A DNA stretch of 64,000 nucleotides from Chrysomallon squamiferum (Eukaryota > Mollusca > Gastropoda > Neomphalida > Peltospiridae). The notes under the pieces are model-generated. The model saw only the letters and a list, made by a program, of their open reading frames with translations, was not told the origin of the DNA and made no database searches. The stretch covers positions 18,040,956 to 18,104,955 of the forward strand of contig CM022671.1 in NCBI GenBank assembly GCA_012295275.1, given 5' to 3'. Below, piece after piece: positions 60,651-64,000 of the stretch. A program made the translations under genes and the position numbers. Numbering within the stretch: position 1 is the stretch's first letter; every line of letters starts with the position of its first letter.

Positions 60651-61429
60651 CATCACAAATTTTGTTAATAAAAAAAAAAAAAAAAAAAAAAAAAAGTTAT
60701 GGTGATTTTAATGTGTCAGAGTTGTGTTTGGCAGTGCAGTGATGTCTGTCAGAAGGAAAATGACACTATTTGCTTTTTGGCTGCCATAGGCGTCTCTTGG
60801 GTCAAAGCGTAATTTTTCATGTCTGGTTTTTACAGGGACGATATTAGTTTTTTACAGAGAATGTCTCCTCTGATGTATTGAGGTGAGATTGATGAAGATA
60901 ATAACACAAGCAAAATGTGAAGATTATGTCATCTAAAGATCTGAGCCAAAAAAAAAAAAAGAAAAAAAAAAATGCTGAAAATTTGCAAATTCATACAATA
61001 TTGGCATTCCTGTTGCAGTACAGATTATTGTTTTTTTTAGCTAGTTTTAGTTTGGCTGAAAGTATCATGCAATAATTTACATTACAGACTTCATATAGAA
61101 CAATTTTTTCTGACATCTCATATTTAAACTGAGGATGTTTTAATACCAGGACGACAGAAAAAGACAGAAACGTAACTGATGTCGTCGGAGTTCAGATAAA
61201 TTCATCTTTGTGTGTCAAATTAAATTATGTCTGCGACTGCATTAAACAATTTAGTCTTGGAAAATGGCATTAATTTGTACTGGAAGCTGTCTTTAGGGCA
61301 GAAATAACAGATGAATGTAAAGTGTGTAAATGGCCACTCTGTGGTTATCAGAATCATATTTATGTATCGTTTTACTTACACTTATCACAGTGACATGGCC
61401 ACTCTTCAGAGTGTAAGCTAAAGATGCTG

Positions 61430-61870
61430 GAAATAAAGATCAAGTATGTGGAGATCACTGCTTGAAGATGTTGTAAGAAGTGGATCAATTCTTGAAGCTG
61501 ACTGAAGATGTTGTTTGAAATGGATCATAGGTTTGAAGATGTTGTAAGATGTTGCTTTAAGATGCTGAAGCAAACAGATCAGTGCTTAAAGAGGTCGAAA
61601 CTTGACTAACTTGAAAATACTGAGTGGATCACTTGAAGATGTTGTAAGGAGGGGTAACTGCGATAAGATGTTCTAGATCAGTGCTTAAAGAGGTTTGTAA
61701 AGAAGTGGATCATAACTTGAAAATACTGACAAGTGGATCATTGCTTGAAGATGTAAGAAATGGATCACTGCTTGAAGATACTGATAAGTGGATCATTGAT
61801 TGAAGATGAAAATAATGGATTGTTGTTTGAAGATACTGCATATGGATCATTGTTTTAAGATGCCAGAAAT
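61430..61870 (+). repeat. Degenerate minisatellite (TGGATCATTGCTTGAAGATG)
   Basis: About twelve units of 28-40 bp alternating (A)AGTGGATCA.TGCTTGAA with GATGTTGTAAG or GATACTGA. Satellite-like, with no open frame across it. Confidence 0.7.
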
Positions 61871-63805
61871 GGGATATTGTAATAATTAATATAAAATACT
61901 AACAAAACCATATATTTAAAAAAAAAAAAAAAAAAAAAAAAAGAAAAGTTATAAATTATAAACCCCCCAAAACCAACCCCCCTAAAAAAAAAAAAAAAAA
62001 CAATAACAAAAATAAACATCTAAAAACATATTTTAATAAAATCACAGACCCAAATTATCTCTAAACATATCACGGAAAAGTATTTCTAAAGACTTTGAAA
62101 ACTTTTAAAAATACTTGAAATTTCAATCTCTGACCAATTTTAGGACCCACCAACAAAAAGAAACTCACTCAAATGAAAGTAAAACTGTATACATCCCAGA
62201 CATATTTGTATCATTTCTTCCAACCCATTTACCTTAAGTTAGTTTACATGGAATAATTTATAAAATCTACACCTATACACTGTGTGGAAAATATAAATTG
62301 TATCACGGAAGCTGGTACCATTACCGTAATGGACACCATCCCAGCCGATAATGCAACATCTAATAAAGAAATGAAAGGACTGCATCTATTTCTGGCAGTC
62401 AATCCCACACTCATTAGCAACTTTCCTTTAATTTGGTATGATGTTGGTAAATCCTCCCAAAATTATATCTGTAATCATTGACTGAGGCTTTGATTTAGAT
62501 ATGGAACATCTTTCTTAACAAAGTTTTATTTTTTTATTTTGTTTAAAATAGAAAAAATAAAGGTACAGAATATGTTGACTTTGCAAAAATTAAAGAATGG
62601 TGTTCTTTTGGGGGTTTTTGGCATGGTTTTGTGATTATCGTTGTTGTTGTTTCTTTCTTTTATAGTGAAAGCTTTGACATTCTTTTATTCTTTTCATGTA
62701 ATAAAAATACTAATAATACTAAAACTACTATTACTATTACTGCTACCACCACCACCACCACCACCACTACTACTAAAAAAAAACAATAATAATTTAGTAA
62801 CAATAGATGATATACAAACACAATAAACTGTTTATTGAAAGTAAAGATATATTAGAAATATACAACAAGATATAAATTAAGTGTCAGCAGATTCATACAA
62901 AAGTAATACTAAACTAAGTATATCTTCTATAGGCAGTGTCATTCAAACTGTAATAAAATTTGAAATTTAATAATGGATTTTATGAATTATTTCCCCAAAT
63001 TTTATATCATTTTAGACATAGTTATATCACCAAACAGTCAAAATGTCAAACAACTTCCAGTGACTTCTCAAACTGCATGATAATGATAATGGATAACAGC
63101 GGAAGAGACAATAAAACTACTCATTTTATTTTTTAAATTTTTTTTTCTTCTTTCAACTATTTCTCCATGTTCGTATTACAGGCCCTCTCAATTGCCTGGA
63201 TTCACAGCATCGCACAAATTTAATTTTCAAATATTGCCATGATTCTAATTTAGAAATTTGTTTTTTTTTGTTTTGTTTTTTTTATCCCCCAAAATGTACT
63301 GAGATCCATTATTCATAGCTACATTGAGAAACAGCATGACACTGCATGCAGTTAATAATTTACTGCATGTGTTGGTGTGACGATGCTGCTAGGACACACA
63401 CGTATAATAAAATGGGGTTTGTTCATTACCTCGTACACATATGACAGTGTTTCTACGAAACTGCCTGCAGTTAACAACACACAGATTGCTGTTATTATGG
63501 CACGGCCTGCAGATAATAAAATATTTATTACAAAGAGGAGATTACGCTATCCACGGTAAATAATTTATTTATTATTTAAAGGCAGTGATTTTTGTTTACA
63601 AATGTAACGTTTACTGTGCGTCTTGAGATAAACTATTTATGTCGTACGGTTTCTGCGGTATTGCCTAAGAGAATAATGTCTGAATGGCATTTAGTGTTAG
63701 CTATAGAAAATACAAGATGATTAAATGTTTGTTATTGCCTGCAGATAATATACATTTTGTTGTGCATTTCCAGCATACAGATAATAAATCATTTTTGTTT
63801 TTATG

Positions 63806-63856
<51 letters not shown>

Positions 63857-64000
63857 ATTCCACTTACATATTTAAATATTTAAATTATGCTTGCAGCAGA
63901 CTGCAATACTGTAAAAGCCTAACTTTAAAAGTCTACAAATGAAACAATAAAAAATAAAAATGAGTAACAATAGTAATAAATAAGTAAACAAACAAACAAA
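61871..64000. other. Right flank, no gene seen
   Basis: Poly(A) runs (61918-61942, 61986-62000), a CTA/CCA triplet tract near 62730-62775 and a (TG)n microsatellite (63807-63853). Between 63345 and 63800 the motif GC(A/C)TGCAG(A/T)TAATAA recurs about five times at irregular spacing. No supported gene on either strand. Confidence 0.5.

Noticed and set aside
63345-63800. Recurring GC(A/C)TGCAG(A/T)TAATAA motif as a CRISPR-like or regulatory array
   Set aside because: Spacing is irregular, copies are degenerate and the genome is eukaryotic. More likely a weak decayed tandem repeat.

Overview
The window is animal nuclear DNA, most likely from a mollusc. It is very AT-rich and crowded with microsatellites and poly(A/T) runs. 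Its genes have GT-AG introns, and it carries a tRNA-derived SINE whose body and tail match a type I know as widespread in molluscs. The species cannot be named from the sequence alone. All splice structures below were read by hand from splice-site motifs, reading phase and protein-family knowledge.

Left third (1114-21391): a segment of about 10.2 kb is present twice in direct tandem, joined through a 6-bp microhomology (AAACTT). Each copy holds three small genes, called here A (minus), B (minus) and C (plus), followed by the last three coding exons of the mitochondrial ATP synthase gamma-subunit gene. A, B and C encode arginine-rich, charged, probably helical proteins of 173-256 residues. They are clearly related to one another but belong to no family I recognise. 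With the duplication there are six members. The two A copies have diverged strongly, mostly at the protein level, while the B and C copies are nearly identical.

Middle (19862-26634): the complete ATP5F1C gene (7 coding exons, 293 aa, minus strand) uses the right-hand copy of exons 5-7. The left-hand copy lies about 8.7 kb beyond the stop codon and is still open and spliceable. A MADF-BESS regulator gene (4 exons, 293 aa, plus strand) starts 335 bp from ATP5F1C in divergent orientation.

Centre (27844-40267): an 18-exon TBK1/IKK-epsilon-type kinase gene (706 aa) with kinase, ubiquitin-like and coiled-coil regions, the node that activates IRF/NF-kB-type innate immunity in animals. Its introns hold a decayed non-LTR retrotransposon 3' end, a SINE whose tail forms the splice acceptor of exon 5, and several minisatellites.

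Right third (44457-57405 and beyond): a two-exon gene encoding an unrecognised 519-aa protein with an N-terminal myristoylation/palmitoylation signature (MGCRSS), overlapped at its start by a short upstream ORF and split by an 11.4-kb intron. The rest is non-coding: minisatellites (a palindromic ATTACAATGTAAT array, a CACCTG-bearing array, and arrays at 60.2 and 61.4 kb), a SINE head fragment and long simple repeats. No tRNA, rRNA or CRISPR was seen. The most interesting item is the A/B/C family together with the duplication that also copied the 3' end of an essential housekeeping gene.
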